A stretch of DNA of 64,000 nt from Candidatus Thiodiazotropha endoloripes (lineage in GTDB: Bacteria; Pseudomonadota; Gammaproteobacteria; Chromatiales; Chromatiaceae), in NCBI RefSeq assembly GCF_001708965.1, contig NZ_LVJW01000003.1:1674001-1738000 (forward strand), given 5' to 3'. Every line of letters starts with the position of its first letter. The first letter of the stretch is position 1. Positions 9,994-19,163 of the stretch are shown in pieces. The notes beneath the pieces were generated by a model. That model was not told the DNA's origin. It saw only the letters and a list, made by a program, of their open reading frames with translations, and did no database searches. The position numbers and the translations under genes are program-made.

Positions 9994-10860
9994 ATGATGG
10001 CATCCTTGGCTGGGAGCTGAGTGGTGCAGATACCAAAGCGACGCCTATCAGTGATCCGGCCAGGTAGATAGTGTCATGCAGATCGCTTACCCTTTTTAGT
10101 GAGCCCTGGAACATCTCAAGACGAACATTGACAAAGTGATTGTAGAGATAGGTTGTGTCAGTGGCTTGAAGCACATGGCAACCATGACCGGAGAGTTGAT
10201 TAATCTGTTTTCTGACCGGATGACGGAGTGTTGATCGTCGTGGGCAGTGCTTCAACCAACCTGATACCATCTATCGACAGTCAGGTATTGCTTGAGGAAG
10301 GATCCCATTACCATCGGCTGGTGGAGTAGACATTGGTCTATACAGGCATCGTACGTATGCCACAGATGGCAATTGCAGCAAAAGTCCCATTTGCAGGGGA
10401 GTGGGTAGATTTAATGGCCCAGTATTACACAACAACAGCAGATATCTATCGCATCTTTGGTGAACTACCGGTGGGCACCGGTTTGTTGGCCACTGCCGAC
10501 AATGGTGAAAAGAGTATCGATGGTTTTGAATGGCCTCTGGTAAGGATGCTGGAACTGGATACCGATGCCAACAATAGGGACAGATGGAAGCGATTTATTG
10601 AGTATCTTGCTGAACAGCAGCTACGCCTGATTCAATATCGCTGTGAACGGCTGCTTGCTAAGCCCTTACTCTCCAGCAATGCGCCCCTGGTTAGAGCGGG
10701 TTTAAGGCGATTTCTTACCAAGCGGATCGGTCGTCGATTGAGCCACCCTCACGTAGGTATCGAGTCTCTGTTCGCCAGTGGTGAAAGCATTGCCTTCAAG
10801 GAAGCTGAGTGCGCCCCAGCAGTAGCGATGGCCAGCCTCGCTCTGGAGGGATCGAAATGA
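9994..10860 (+). pseudogene. Decayed hydantoinase/oxoprolinase-type, H4MPT-linked C1 pathway gene
   Basis: Coding-like pieces run in three frames. 9999-10067 reads GILGWELSGADTKA (the family's N-terminal IGWDxGGAHxKA motif) then a TAG. 10130-10234 reads DKVIVEIGCVSGLKHMATM then TGELINLFSDR, then a TGA. A frame open from about 10220 reads VLIVVGSASTNLIPSID, meets TAG at 10327-10329, and continues TLVYTGIVRMP, PFAGEWVDLMAQYYTTTADI, TADNGEKS to 10860. These match, from memory, the ASKHA-like protein found with tetrahydromethanopterin C1-transfer genes (TIGR03123 type). Two frameshifts and at least one nonsense codon indicate a pseudogene. The last 175 codons form an open frame but lack the N-terminus. 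Its end overlaps pabB as ATGA. Confidence 0.68.
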
Positions 10861-12248
10861 ACTTTGAGGTAATCACCTTTCCCTATCAGCAGAATAGCGC
10901 GGCGTTATTCGAAGCCATCGCTCATCTGCCCTGGGCCGCTTTTCTCGATAGCTGTCATCCCTACACAGAACAGGGGCGTTACGACATACTCTCAGCCGAC
11001 CCCCAGACTGTGCTGATCACCCGGGGCGAACACACCCGGATTGTACCGAGCGGTGGTTCGATGCGCCTCTCGACAGAGGATCCCTTTCAGTTGCTGAGCG
11101 ATTCACTGGGGCCAATCCAGCAGAGTGTGGAGGATCTGCCTTTTTGCGGTGGAGCGATCGGCTACTTCGGTTATGACCTGGCACGCCGTCTGGAAAGCCT
11201 GCCGTCGTTGGCAGAAGATGTGGAACAGCTACCGCAAATGGCGGTTGGTATCTATGACTGGTCACTGGTTGTGGATCACCAGCAACAGTGCAGCTGGCTG
11301 GTTGGACAAAACCCCGCCAGACTGGAAAGGTTTCGGCGTATGTTGCTCAGTGTGGCAGAAAATAGCTCAAAACCGGCAAATCTCTCCCCATACCGGGTAG
11401 TGGGCAGTATTTGCTCTAATATGAACCGGGAAGAATATCTGGCATCCCTGGCCAGAATCAAAAAATACATTCAGGATGGTGACTGCTATCAGGTTAATTT
11501 CGCCCAGCGCTTTTCAGTTACCGCAAAGGGCGATACCTGGCAGGCATACAAAGGACTCAGGCAGCTCAATGCCGCCCCCTTTGCGGCCTATCTGAGTACC
11601 CCGGATTGCCAGATAATGAGTTCATCTCCGGAGCGTTTTCTGGAACTTCGCAACGGCCTGGTTGAGACCAAACCGATCAAGGGAACAGCTCCGAGGGGAG
11701 AGGATTCCATCGAGGATATGATGCTGGCTGAGATGTTGAAAAACAGCAGCAAGGATCAGGCAGAGAATCTGATGATCGTCGATCTGTTGCGCAACGACCT
11801 GGGCAAGGTCTGTGCCACCGGCACTGTTACCGTACCGGAGCTGTTCAAATTGGAGAGCTTCGCCCGGGTACACCATCTTGTGAGCAAGGTGTGTGGTGAG
11901 CTGGCAGCCGGTGAAAATGCCCTCTCTTTACTGCGTGCCTGCTTTCCCGGTGGCTCGATAACCGGTGCGCCAAAGTTGCGTGCCATGGAGATTATCGAAG
12001 AGCTGGAACCCCACAGACGGGGCATCTACTGCGGCTCCATTGGTTATGTCAGTTTTGATGGGGATATGGATACCAATATTGCCATCAGGACCATGGTTCA
12101 TGCCCAGGGTATTACCAGACTCTGGGCGGGCGGCGGGATAGTCGCTGACTCCGATCCCGAAGCGGAGTATCGGGAGACCTATCATAAAGCATCCGCTCTG
12201 TTCGATCTGCTACAGCGTATGGAACAGATGAATTCCGAATGTGGGTAG
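10857..12248 (+). CDS. pabB: Aminodeoxychorismate synthase component I PabB
   Basis: 463 residues from the ATG at 10857, which has a GGAGGGATCG ribosome site; an upstream in-frame start at 10809 is less likely. It makes 4-amino-4-deoxychorismate from chorismate with glutamine-derived ammonia for folate. The chorismate-binding domain has SSSPERFLEL, KPIKGTAPRG (the PIKGT lysine separates PabB from TrpE), GSITGAPKLRAMEIIEELE and IAIRTM. Flanked on both sides by decayed genes of what appears to be a C1 cofactor cluster; pabB alone is intact, as expected since folate synthesis needs it. Confidence 0.93.
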   Translation: MNFEVITFPYQQNSAALFEAIAHLPWAAFLDSCHPYTEQGRYDILSADPQTVLITRGEHTRIVPSGGSMRLSTEDPFQLLSDSLGPIQQSVEDLPFCGGAIGYFGYDLARRLESLPSLAEDVEQLPQMAVGIYDWSLVVDHQQQCSWLVGQNPARLERFRRMLLSVAENSSKPANLSPYRVVGSICSNMNREEYLASLARIKKYIQDGDCYQVNFAQRFSVTAKGDTWQAYKGLRQLNAAPFAAYLSTPDCQIMSSSPERFLELRNGLVETKPIKGTAPRGEDSIEDMMLAEMLKNSSKDQAENLMIVDLLRNDLGKVCATGTVTVPELFKLESFARVHHLVSKVCGELAAGENALSLLRACFPGGSITGAPKLRAMEIIEELEPHRRGIYCGSIGYVSFDGDMDTNIAIRTMVHAQGITRLWAGGGIVADSDPEAEYRETYHKASALFDLLQRMEQMNSECG

Positions 12249-12457
12249 TCAAGTTCGTAGGCATTCTGTTCGATGCGGACAATCTGGGAAACTGGTTGAC
12301 ACTTTTGGATTTTTTGGTGGTTGCAAATGAGTATCCTGAGCTGCATATGATCGTGTATAGCTGGTTGGAAGAGCAGGCTTGCAATGGCCGCCCCTGTAAA
12401 GTGTTGGGCTGGTATCCCGTTTCAGGATGTGCGTTCCACGCGCTGTTCAGTATATGA
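12239..12457 (+). pseudogene. Remnant of an amino-acid-kinase family gene
   Basis: A 72-codon frame starts MWVVKFVGILFDADNLGNWL. It closely resembles the MWVVKLGGSLxxSxxLxxWL start of the small amino-acid kinases (MfnE-like) that accompany H4MPT-linked C1 genes, but the glycine loop is damaged (GGS to VGI) and similarity fades after about 25 residues. The family is about 200 residues. A shifted frame continues to 12507 (SVYDWDLHGM), which may hold a further piece. It overlaps the pabB end by 10 bases, as in an operon. Relic identity is moderately supported by context. Confidence 0.5.
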
Positions 12458-12509
12458 CTGGGATCTGCATGGGATGATCGTTAAATAGGCCCAGATTCAG
12501 GGAAGTTTT

Positions 12510-14606
12510 TTACCAATTCATCGTTTTGCTGGCAGTGGCTTGGCTACCGAAATCATAACGAAGTGTCAAACCCGCATAGATATTCCTGTCTGGCGCCGGT
12601 TCGAAGTATCGTCCACCGAATGTGTTGATGCGCACATTACCGTTGTATTGTTTATCAAACAGGTTGTTCACGCCGATGAACGGGGAGAGTTCCCATGGAC
12701 CGAAGAAGCGGCTGTAACCCACTCTAAGATCAGCCAGGGCATAGCCATCATTGGTGACCGTGTTGGCATTGTCTGCATAGATCTCATCCACATAGAGGGC
12801 AGTCAATTGGCTGTAAATACCATTCGGGTGGGTATAGGAGAAATCAGCACTGAACAGATTTTCCGGCACGCCAGGTATTACATTGCCACTGAAATCATTG
12901 CCGTTGTCATCGATGAATTTCTCAAATTCAAAGTTTGAATAGGTGTAGGCGAGGGTGGTGATCAGAGTGTTAAAAAGTTCAAAGACAACTTGGGCCTCGA
13001 GCCCATTGCGACTGGATTCGCCTGCATTTTCATAGTAGGTGATATCATCGATTTCGAACGGGACCAGTTCGTCTGTGACATCCATGGCGAAGAGTGCCAG
13101 ATCATATCTGATCCTGTCATCCAATGCCCCTTTAACCCCGATTTCATAGCCAGTGGCAACCTGCGGTTCCAGGTCCTGATTGAAACCGGCACCGTCAGGA
13201 TCTCGCAGCTCCACTGCGGCGGGAGACTCAAATGAGCGGGATAGGTTGGCGTATAGGTTGATATCCTCTCTTGGGGTGTAACGAAATCCCAGAGTTGGGC
13301 TGAACTTGCTGAAGCTGCGGTCACCGGAATCGTCTCCATTGCTGAGAAAATCATCCTCCAGTTCGAAGTCGAGATGGTCGTAGCGGCCACCAAGTGTCAG
13401 TTCCATGGTCTCATTGATGCTGTATTCATTTTGCAGATAGAGTCCGATATTGTCGACCTGCTCATCCTGATCCTGGATTTTGGTACCAAGATTCTCACCG
13501 GCAAGCAGGTAGCGTTTTCTGTCGTCCTCCTGCCTGTCCATATCGATACCGATGGTGAATCGATTGCCATGAGTGTTAATCGGGGCCTTGTGGGTGTACT
13601 GGACACCACCGCCATAGGCGAAACGATCCAGTACGATACCGTGGCCTGTTGCTCCGATTGGCAGACGATTGGCGAGGTCACGCCACACATAGTAGTTGCG
13701 TACTCTGAGTTCACCTTGTTCGCCGAGTGGGTTTTCAAAGACGAAGCCTACCCTTGTCTGTTCCAGTTCCTCTCCTGAATCGAGGGATTTGTTCCTTGTC
13801 CAGGCTGCCGTTGGATCATCCTCGACCAGTTGTTCAGTTAAACCACCCGGGTCATCCGCTTGTGGAGAATCTGTGTAGTTGATTACTGTATTAAAGCGAC
13901 CGCCTCCATCCAGATCGAAGCTGAACTTGCTGTTTAACGCACTCTGTTCTGTTGCGCTTTGATCCCGATAGCCGTCATAACTCATGTCAGACAGATTAAC
14001 CAGATAATCAAAAGATTCAGTTTGCCCGCCAAACTTGATCTGGTGCTTTTGAAAACCATCTTCACCAAAGGTCGGGCGTACAGAGATAAACGGAATTTCT
14101 GGGGGCTCTTCCGAACCGATTAAAATAGCCCCTCCGGATGCATTTCCATAGAGCGCAGAGACCGGTCCGCGAATAACCTGCATGTTGCCGATTGAACCGA
14201 TATCGATACTGTCAACATTAGCCTGTCCGTCCGGCAGTGTTTCCGGAATGCCGTCAACAATTATCTTGATACCCCGGATACCAAATGCGGAACGGGCTCC
14301 GAACCCACGGATCGAAATCCGAAGGTCTTGTGCAAAGTTATAACGGTTCTGCATGAAAATACCCGGGATATGAATCAACGACTCATCCAGGCCCAGTTGC
14401 GGTTCTGAAAACTGGATTGTCTGCTGCTGCACGATACCGACAGCAGCAGGTACTTTTTCTAGAGGTTTCTCCACCCGGGTTGCGGTAACAGAAATCTCAT
14501 TGAGGATTGATGTCTGCGCTGTTACCTCTGCCGATGAATATGTACTGAGTTGTACCATAACTGTTGCAGTAACAAGAGAGATGAGTTGACGGGGTAGCGG
14601 TAACAT
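12510..14606 (-). CDS. TonB-dependent outer-membrane receptor (FecA/siderophore-like)
   Basis: 698 residues with an N-terminal signal peptide (cleavage near SSAEV). A TonB box-like segment (NEISVTATRVEKP) leads into a plug domain with IRGFGARSAFGIRGIKIIVDGIPETLPDGQ and VIRGPVSALYGNASGGAI. A 22-strand barrel follows, with family motifs YEIGVKGAL, GYALADLRVGY and NNLFDKQYNG, ending in an aromatic (Trp). It imports a ligand that cannot be named from sequence; FecA-type ferric chelate uptake is the best guess. Nothing resembling a partner transporter or sigma/anti-sigma pair is adjacent. Confidence 0.88.
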   Translation of the reverse strand: MLPLPRQLISLVTATVMVQLSTYSSAEVTAQTSILNEISVTATRVEKPLEKVPAAVGIVQQQTIQFSEPQLGLDESLIHIPGIFMQNRYNFAQDLRISIRGFGARSAFGIRGIKIIVDGIPETLPDGQANVDSIDIGSIGNMQVIRGPVSALYGNASGGAILIGSEEPPEIPFISVRPTFGEDGFQKHQIKFGGQTESFDYLVNLSDMSYDGYRDQSATEQSALNSKFSFDLDGGGRFNTVINYTDSPQADDPGGLTEQLVEDDPTAAWTRNKSLDSGEELEQTRVGFVFENPLGEQGELRVRNYYVWRDLANRLPIGATGHGIVLDRFAYGGGVQYTHKAPINTHGNRFTIGIDMDRQEDDRKRYLLAGENLGTKIQDQDEQVDNIGLYLQNEYSINETMELTLGGRYDHLDFELEDDFLSNGDDSGDRSFSKFSPTLGFRYTPREDINLYANLSRSFESPAAVELRDPDGAGFNQDLEPQVATGYEIGVKGALDDRIRYDLALFAMDVTDELVPFEIDDITYYENAGESSRNGLEAQVVFELFNTLITTLAYTYSNFEFEKFIDDNGNDFSGNVIPGVPENLFSADFSYTHPNGIYSQLTALYVDEIYADNANTVTNDGYALADLRVGYSRFFGPWELSPFIGVNNLFDKQYNGNVRINTFGGRYFEPAPDRNIYAGLTLRYDFGSQATASKTMNW

Positions 14607-14921
14607 ACTTCACTCCGGATGAGAAAACTGCATATCCTCAATAAGAGACAGTAGATTGGATTGGGTTGATCGCCATGTAAGACCGTAATCAGGCAGCACC
14701 CAAGCCTGTTCCTGGCCATTTTTTGTCTTTTTTCACCTCGTATGACATTCAACTGAATTAAAGACCAGTTAACTTTTATACTAAGTTATTAATAGTAAAA
14801 AGATTGTTGGACATTATTTCATCATGGGCCCATTTCTGAATAATATACTATTTTCCCTGAACCAATCTGGTTTCAATCTGAGCCATAAGATCATATACAA
14901 TACACCAAAAGGGAATCCAAA

Positions 14922-14969
14922 ATGGACATCGCTATGATTAAAGCTAAAGGACCGTTCAGAGACGAATGA
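14922..14969 (+). CDS. Possible 15-residue leader peptide before the diguanylate cyclase
   Basis: ATG 14922 to TGA 14967-14969 encodes MDIAMIKAKGPFRDE. A GGGAATCC ribosome-site-like stretch lies 6-12 bases upstream, better than any before the next gene, and the stop overlaps the ATG of the cyclase as ATGA. This suggests translational coupling. It could also be a chance frame. The rest of the 14607-14921 gap is A+T rich with no gene seen. Confidence 0.4.
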   Translation: MDIAMIKAKGPFRDE

Positions 14970-16297
14970 TCAATAAAATCATGTTGGTCGATGGTTCTAA
15001 CGCGTCGCGGGAGGTGCTCATCCGACGCTTACAGGTTGCTATGCCTGAAATTCATATCTCAAGCTGCGCAACGGCAAACGAGACTCTGGCCCGCATCGCA
15101 GAGGAGCGCTTTTCACTGATCACCACCGCACTGCTGCTACCTGATATGGATGGGCTGGATCTGTGTCGGAAAATACGCAGCAGTAAAAGACATCGCTACA
15201 CCCCCGTGATTGTGGTCTCATCCGATGCTGATCAACGCTTGCTGCATGAAGGTTACAATGCCGGTGTCACCGACTATTTTGATAAAGCCCATGGCTATAT
15301 GGCATTTGGTCAATTCATCAAATCGTTTCTGGCACGCAACGCTGACCTCTTTGGCCGTATCCTCTATCTGGAAGATAGTAAAACAGCCATTGCCTCAACA
15401 CGACAGATGCTGGAAGCACATGGTATGGAAGTGGTTCATGCCAGCTCTGTGGAAGAGGCGTTGAATCTGCTGGAAAAATCCCGTCAAGCTAATGAAAGGA
15501 GTTTTGATCTGGTCATTACAGATTTTCACTTGCAGGGTCAAATGACCGGTGGGGATCTGCTCTACTCAATCCGAGTCCGGCAACACTACTCACAACAGGA
15601 ACTACCCGTGTTGGTGACCACCGGCAATGAAGATATTAAGACCCAGGTGGCGGTGTTTAATGCAGGTGCCAATGATTTCGTGAATAAGCCTCTGGTGGAA
15701 GAGGTGGTAATGGCCCGGGTGCGTGCCTTGTTATTGGTTAAATTTCAATATGACACCTTACGCCGGCAGGCAGCAAATCTTGAACAAATGGCCACGACAG
15801 ATGCCCTGACCTCAACTCATAATCGGCTCTATCTGGTAGAAGCAGGTGAAACATTTCTCACAGAGCGGAATGATGGATGGGTGATTATCATCGATCTTGA
15901 TCATTTCAAAATGATTAATGACACGGAAGGACACCTGGTTGGCGATCAGGTATTGATTGCGATGGGAAAGTTGTTGAATCAATTATTTCAGGATGGATTG
16001 CCGGTCCGCTTCGGCGGAGAGGAATTTGTTGTTCTGGCTCATGGTGAAGCGATACCCTCTCGCTGTGAAGCGATGCGCAAAGCGGTTGAGGCACTCAAGC
16101 CAGGTGGTGTTGAGGTTACTGTGAGTATTGGTCTGGTTGCAGTCGAAGCCCAACCTGGAAAAGACCTGAACAGCTTACTCGGTCTGGCTGACAATGCCCT
16201 CTATGCAGCCAAGGATGCGGGTAGAAACAGAGTTTTCATCTACGACGCGAATGCCAATGCTGTACCTTACACTTCTGTCAAAGAAACCACGGATTGA
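14966..16297 (+). CDS. Response regulator with two receiver domains and GGDEF diguanylate cyclase (PleD-like)
   Basis: 443 residues. REC1 about 4-120, REC2 about 131-260, GGDEF about 280-435. Output is c-di-GMP synthesis: the active-site motif is RFGGEEF and the metal/substrate site IIIDLDHFKMINDTEGH. REC2 keeps the phospho-acceptor Asp (LVITDFHLQG) and a Lys (FVNKPL). REC1 lacks it (LITTALLLPDMDG has Thr where Asp is expected) and may be a dimerisation adaptor, as in PleD. No RxxD inhibitory site precedes GGEEF (the region is FQDGLPV). No cognate histidine kinase is adjacent. Confidence 0.9.
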   Translation: MINKIMLVDGSNASREVLIRRLQVAMPEIHISSCATANETLARIAEERFSLITTALLLPDMDGLDLCRKIRSSKRHRYTPVIVVSSDADQRLLHEGYNAGVTDYFDKAHGYMAFGQFIKSFLARNADLFGRILYLEDSKTAIASTRQMLEAHGMEVVHASSVEEALNLLEKSRQANERSFDLVITDFHLQGQMTGGDLLYSIRVRQHYSQQELPVLVTTGNEDIKTQVAVFNAGANDFVNKPLVEEVVMARVRALLLVKFQYDTLRRQAANLEQMATTDALTSTHNRLYLVEAGETFLTERNDGWVIIIDLDHFKMINDTEGHLVGDQVLIAMGKLLNQLFQDGLPVRFGGEEFVVLAHGEAIPSRCEAMRKAVEALKPGGVEVTVSIGLVAVEAQPGKDLNSLLGLADNALYAAKDAGRNRVFIYDANANAVPYTSVKETTD

Positions 16298-16391
16298 ACT
16301 TGGACTCGGTTTCCTAACCTGAGTCTAACTTGATACATCGGATCGATTGGAAATCTATTGAAAAGAGCACCCGGTCTGATACATACACCTT

Positions 16392-16403
16392 GTACATATG
16401 TAC
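16392..16403. promoter_or_regulatory. Perfect 12-bp palindrome upstream of ndh
   Basis: GTACATATGTAC, 210 bases before the NDH-2 start, in a 316-base gap (16298-16613) with no gene. It could be an operator for ndh; a palindrome this short can occur by chance in A+T-rich DNA. Confidence 0.3.
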
Positions 16404-16613
16404 GGTAATGTGACAGCTAAGTTATTGTTGGACTTAACGAAATTGGCGCACTATCCTAGCTCTATCATCACAGATGGATGATGATCAGCAGATCGTTTTG
16501 AGATGTCAGAAACCTCAGCTAATACGAGTCTGAATTGAAATCGGAAATGGAATTTGTCTGCTTCCTGACTCTCAGTCAATCTGTTTAAGCACATAGTCAA
16601 CTTGGAGCCACTG

Positions 16614-17924
16614 ATGTCGGAATCACCGAAAATCGTTGTTGTTGGCGGCGGCGCTGCCGGTCTCGAGCTCGCAACCCATCTTGGCAGACGTTTAGGCAAG
16701 CATGACAAGGCACAGGTAACCCTGATCGATGCCACCCGAACCCATGTATGGAAACCGTTACTCCATCAAGTGGCTGCCGGTACATTCGATCCGGCACAAC
16801 ATGCACTTGGTTATCTGGCACATGCCCGTTGGAACCACTATCGATTCCGTCTTGGCATCATGCAGGATCTGGATCGGGTAAAGCGTGAGATTGTTCTGGC
16901 GCCACTGCACAACGAGCAGGGAGAGGAGCTGATTCCAAGTCGCAATTTCTCCTATGACTACCTGGTTTTTGCCGTTGGCAGTGTGAGTAACGATTTTGGT
17001 ATTCCCGGTGTTCAGGAGCACTGCTTGATGCTAGATACAAAATCTCAAGCAAGCCATTTTCAACAGCAGTTACTGGAAGCTCTGATCAAGGCCAATACCC
17101 AAAAAGAAGCGTTAAAGGATGGCCAGTTGGATGTGGCCATTGTGGGAGCCGGTGCGACCGGTGTTGAACTGGCAGCTCAGCTCCATCAGGTGACCCGGCA
17201 GATCGCCCAATACGGATTTGAGACCATTCAGCCGGACCGCCATATCCATCTGCATATCCTGGATGCCGGGCCAAGAATACTGCCGGCTCTACCGGAAAAG
17301 CTCTCAAGTCAGGTACAACAAGAGCTCGAGAGTCTGGGTATTCAGGTGCATGTCTCGCAAATGGTCACCAAAGTCACCGCGGATGCGGTTCACACCGACT
17401 CCGGTCTGGTGATTCCCGCCGCGATCAAGGTATGGGCTGCAGGTATCAAAGGCCCAGATTTTCTTGCTCAGCTCGATCTCACCGTCAACCATATCAATCA
17501 GCTTAAGGTTCACGGTGATCTGACCCTTGAAGATGATGAGCGTATCTATGCGATCGGAGACTGTGCCGCCTGCGTAATGAATGAGCAGGGGGATCTGGTA
17601 CCACCCAGGGCCCAGGCTGCGCATCAACAGGCCTCATTTGTCGCCAAAGCGCTGGTCAAAAGGATAAAGGGACAGAGCTTTGACAAGCGATACATCTACC
17701 ATGACTACGGCTCACTGGTAACGCTGGGTCGATACAGCACCGTCGGCAGTCTGATGGGAGCCATTACCGGCAGTGTACGGGTAAGTGGCTGGATCGCCAG
17801 ATGGGTCTATTTGTCTTTGTACAAAATGCATCAGTTGACCTTGTTCGGCTGGTGGAGAACCGGATTGACCACACTGGCCAGGATGCTTAGACGCAGTATC
17901 GATCCTGCAATAAAACTGCATTAA
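16614..17924 (+). CDS. ndh: Type II NADH dehydrogenase (NDH-2), FAD-dependent
   Basis: 436 residues from ATG 16614 (MSESPKIVVVGGG), which has GGAG seven bases upstream; an in-frame TTG at 16602 is less likely. It passes electrons from NADH to quinone at the membrane surface without pumping protons. The FAD Rossmann motif is IVVVGGGAAGLELATHLGRR, the NADH motif VAIVGAGATGVELAAQL, and YAIGDCAAC is the second FAD-contact motif. The C-terminal amphipathic stretch (WIARWVYLSLYKMHQLTLFG) fits membrane attachment. Monocistronic by spacing. Confidence 0.94.
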   Translation: MSESPKIVVVGGGAAGLELATHLGRRLGKHDKAQVTLIDATRTHVWKPLLHQVAAGTFDPAQHALGYLAHARWNHYRFRLGIMQDLDRVKREIVLAPLHNEQGEELIPSRNFSYDYLVFAVGSVSNDFGIPGVQEHCLMLDTKSQASHFQQQLLEALIKANTQKEALKDGQLDVAIVGAGATGVELAAQLHQVTRQIAQYGFETIQPDRHIHLHILDAGPRILPALPEKLSSQVQQELESLGIQVHVSQMVTKVTADAVHTDSGLVIPAAIKVWAAGIKGPDFLAQLDLTVNHINQLKVHGDLTLEDDERIYAIGDCAACVMNEQGDLVPPRAQAAHQQASFVAKALVKRIKGQSFDKRYIYHDYGSLVTLGRYSTVGSLMGAITGSVRVSGWIARWVYLSLYKMHQLTLFGWWRTGLTTLARMLRRSIDPAIKLH

Positions 17925-18156
17925 ACGGGAAAAAAGAGAAACAGGTTGTCAATTATGAGCCTATTGAGTGTCTAATGGAGAGGATTTACCGCAATTGCCT
18001 GAGTAAAAACCGTAAAACAATTGAGATTGCATTGAAATATTCCGTGCATTTTGCGGTTTTTTAGCACTTAATTCGAACCCAGTCCGCCATTTATCTACAA
18101 ACTCTCTGGATTGTTGTGATAGATTATTCGTGCAACTGAATGGAGGGGCCCTCACG

Positions 18157-18720
18157 ATGCAGACCGTCATGCCCATTCTGGCGCTGGACCAGGCTGGCAA
18201 TCCAAGTCGCTGGCTTAACCAGGAAAAGGCAATACACCTGATTGCAACCGATCGGGTATTGGCTCCTTTGGGCCAGCAAACCCGTGTTGTCCGAGGCGGC
18301 ATCAATGCATTGACCGGTCTGCAGTCCTGCATCGAGGTCTCATCCATTCTGCTTACCCGTTCAAAGGTGCAACCCCACCTCTGGTCCGAATCCTATCAGC
18401 CACCTTTGACCAATCGGGCCCTGTTTGCCCGGGATGGTCATCTCTGTCTCTACTGCGGCAAGCAGTTTCGAAACAGTGAACTGACACGAGATCATGTGAT
18501 ACCGAAAAGTCGGGGAGGCACAGATGCCTGGTCCAATGTGGTCAGCTGCTGTTATCGCTGTAATCATCTGAAGGGGGCCAGAACACCAGGCGAGTGGGGG
18601 GTTGAGCTGCTGGCAATACCCTATGCTCCCTGCTATGCAGAGCACCTCATGTTACGTGGAAAGAACATTCTGGCCGATCAGGCCGAATTCCTGTTGGCAA
18701 GGGTCCGGCGGGTTTCCTAG
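18157..18720 (+). CDS. HNH endonuclease family protein
   Basis: 187 residues from ATG 18157, preceded by GGAGGGG at a good distance; the GTG at 18130 would place the ribosome site inside the gene. The HNH core is CLYCGKQF, LTRDHVIPKSRGGTDAWSN and CYRCNHLKG (two CxxC zinc ligands, DH and N). This small, chromosomal, single-domain type is common in proteobacteria and its role is unknown; nothing nearby suggests a phage or restriction locus. It ends 4 bases past the convergent msrB stop. Confidence 0.88.
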   Translation: MQTVMPILALDQAGNPSRWLNQEKAIHLIATDRVLAPLGQQTRVVRGGINALTGLQSCIEVSSILLTRSKVQPHLWSESYQPPLTNRALFARDGHLCLYCGKQFRNSELTRDHVIPKSRGGTDAWSNVVSCCYRCNHLKGARTPGEWGVELLAIPYAPCYAEHLMLRGKNILADQAEFLLARVRRVS

Positions 18721-19163
18721 TCCTGGATTTTCTTCAGTGACAGGGCATTGATGCAGTAGCGTAATCCGGTCGGTGGAGGCCCATCGGGAAAGACGTGCCC
18801 CAAATGGGCGTCGCAGGTATTGCAGAGCGTCTCAACCCGCTGCATGCCATGGGAGTTATCCGCATGATAGGCAATGGCATTGATCTGTGCGGGCTGTGTG
18901 AAAGAGGGCCAGCCTGTACCGGAATCAAACTTCTGCTGTGCGTCAAACAACAGCGTATCACAGCAGGCACAAGCGTAACGACCGGGTTCAAACAGGCCGC
19001 ACATCTCTGAACTGAACGGTCTCTCCGTACCTTTCTGGCGGGTAACGTGAAAGGCCTCTGGAGAGAGTATCTCGCGCCATTCTGTGTCGCTTTTGACAAC
19101 CTTGCGATCCGCAGCCGGGTTGCCCTGATTGGCGAATTCCAGGATTTTTTGCCAGGTTAACAT
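18717..19163 (-). CDS. msrB: Peptide-methionine (R)-S-oxide reductase MsrB
   Basis: 148 residues. It repairs R-methionine sulfoxide in proteins using thioredoxin. Zinc ligands are CACC and CNTC; FDSGTGWPSF and the catalytic RYCINALSL segment (RxCxN) are present. A C-terminal Cys is the nucleophile, and the family's usual length is matched. Convergent with the HNH gene, with overlapping stops. Confidence 0.95.
   Translation of the reverse strand: MLTWQKILEFANQGNPAADRKVVKSDTEWREILSPEAFHVTRQKGTERPFSSEMCGLFEPGRYACACCDTLLFDAQQKFDSGTGWPSFTQPAQINAIAYHADNSHGMQRVETLCNTCDAHLGHVFPDGPPPTGLRYCINALSLKKIQD

Noticed and set aside
9887-10270. 127-codon minus-strand frame
   Set aside because: It shadows the decayed plus-strand gene and reads as low-complexity, non-family sequence.
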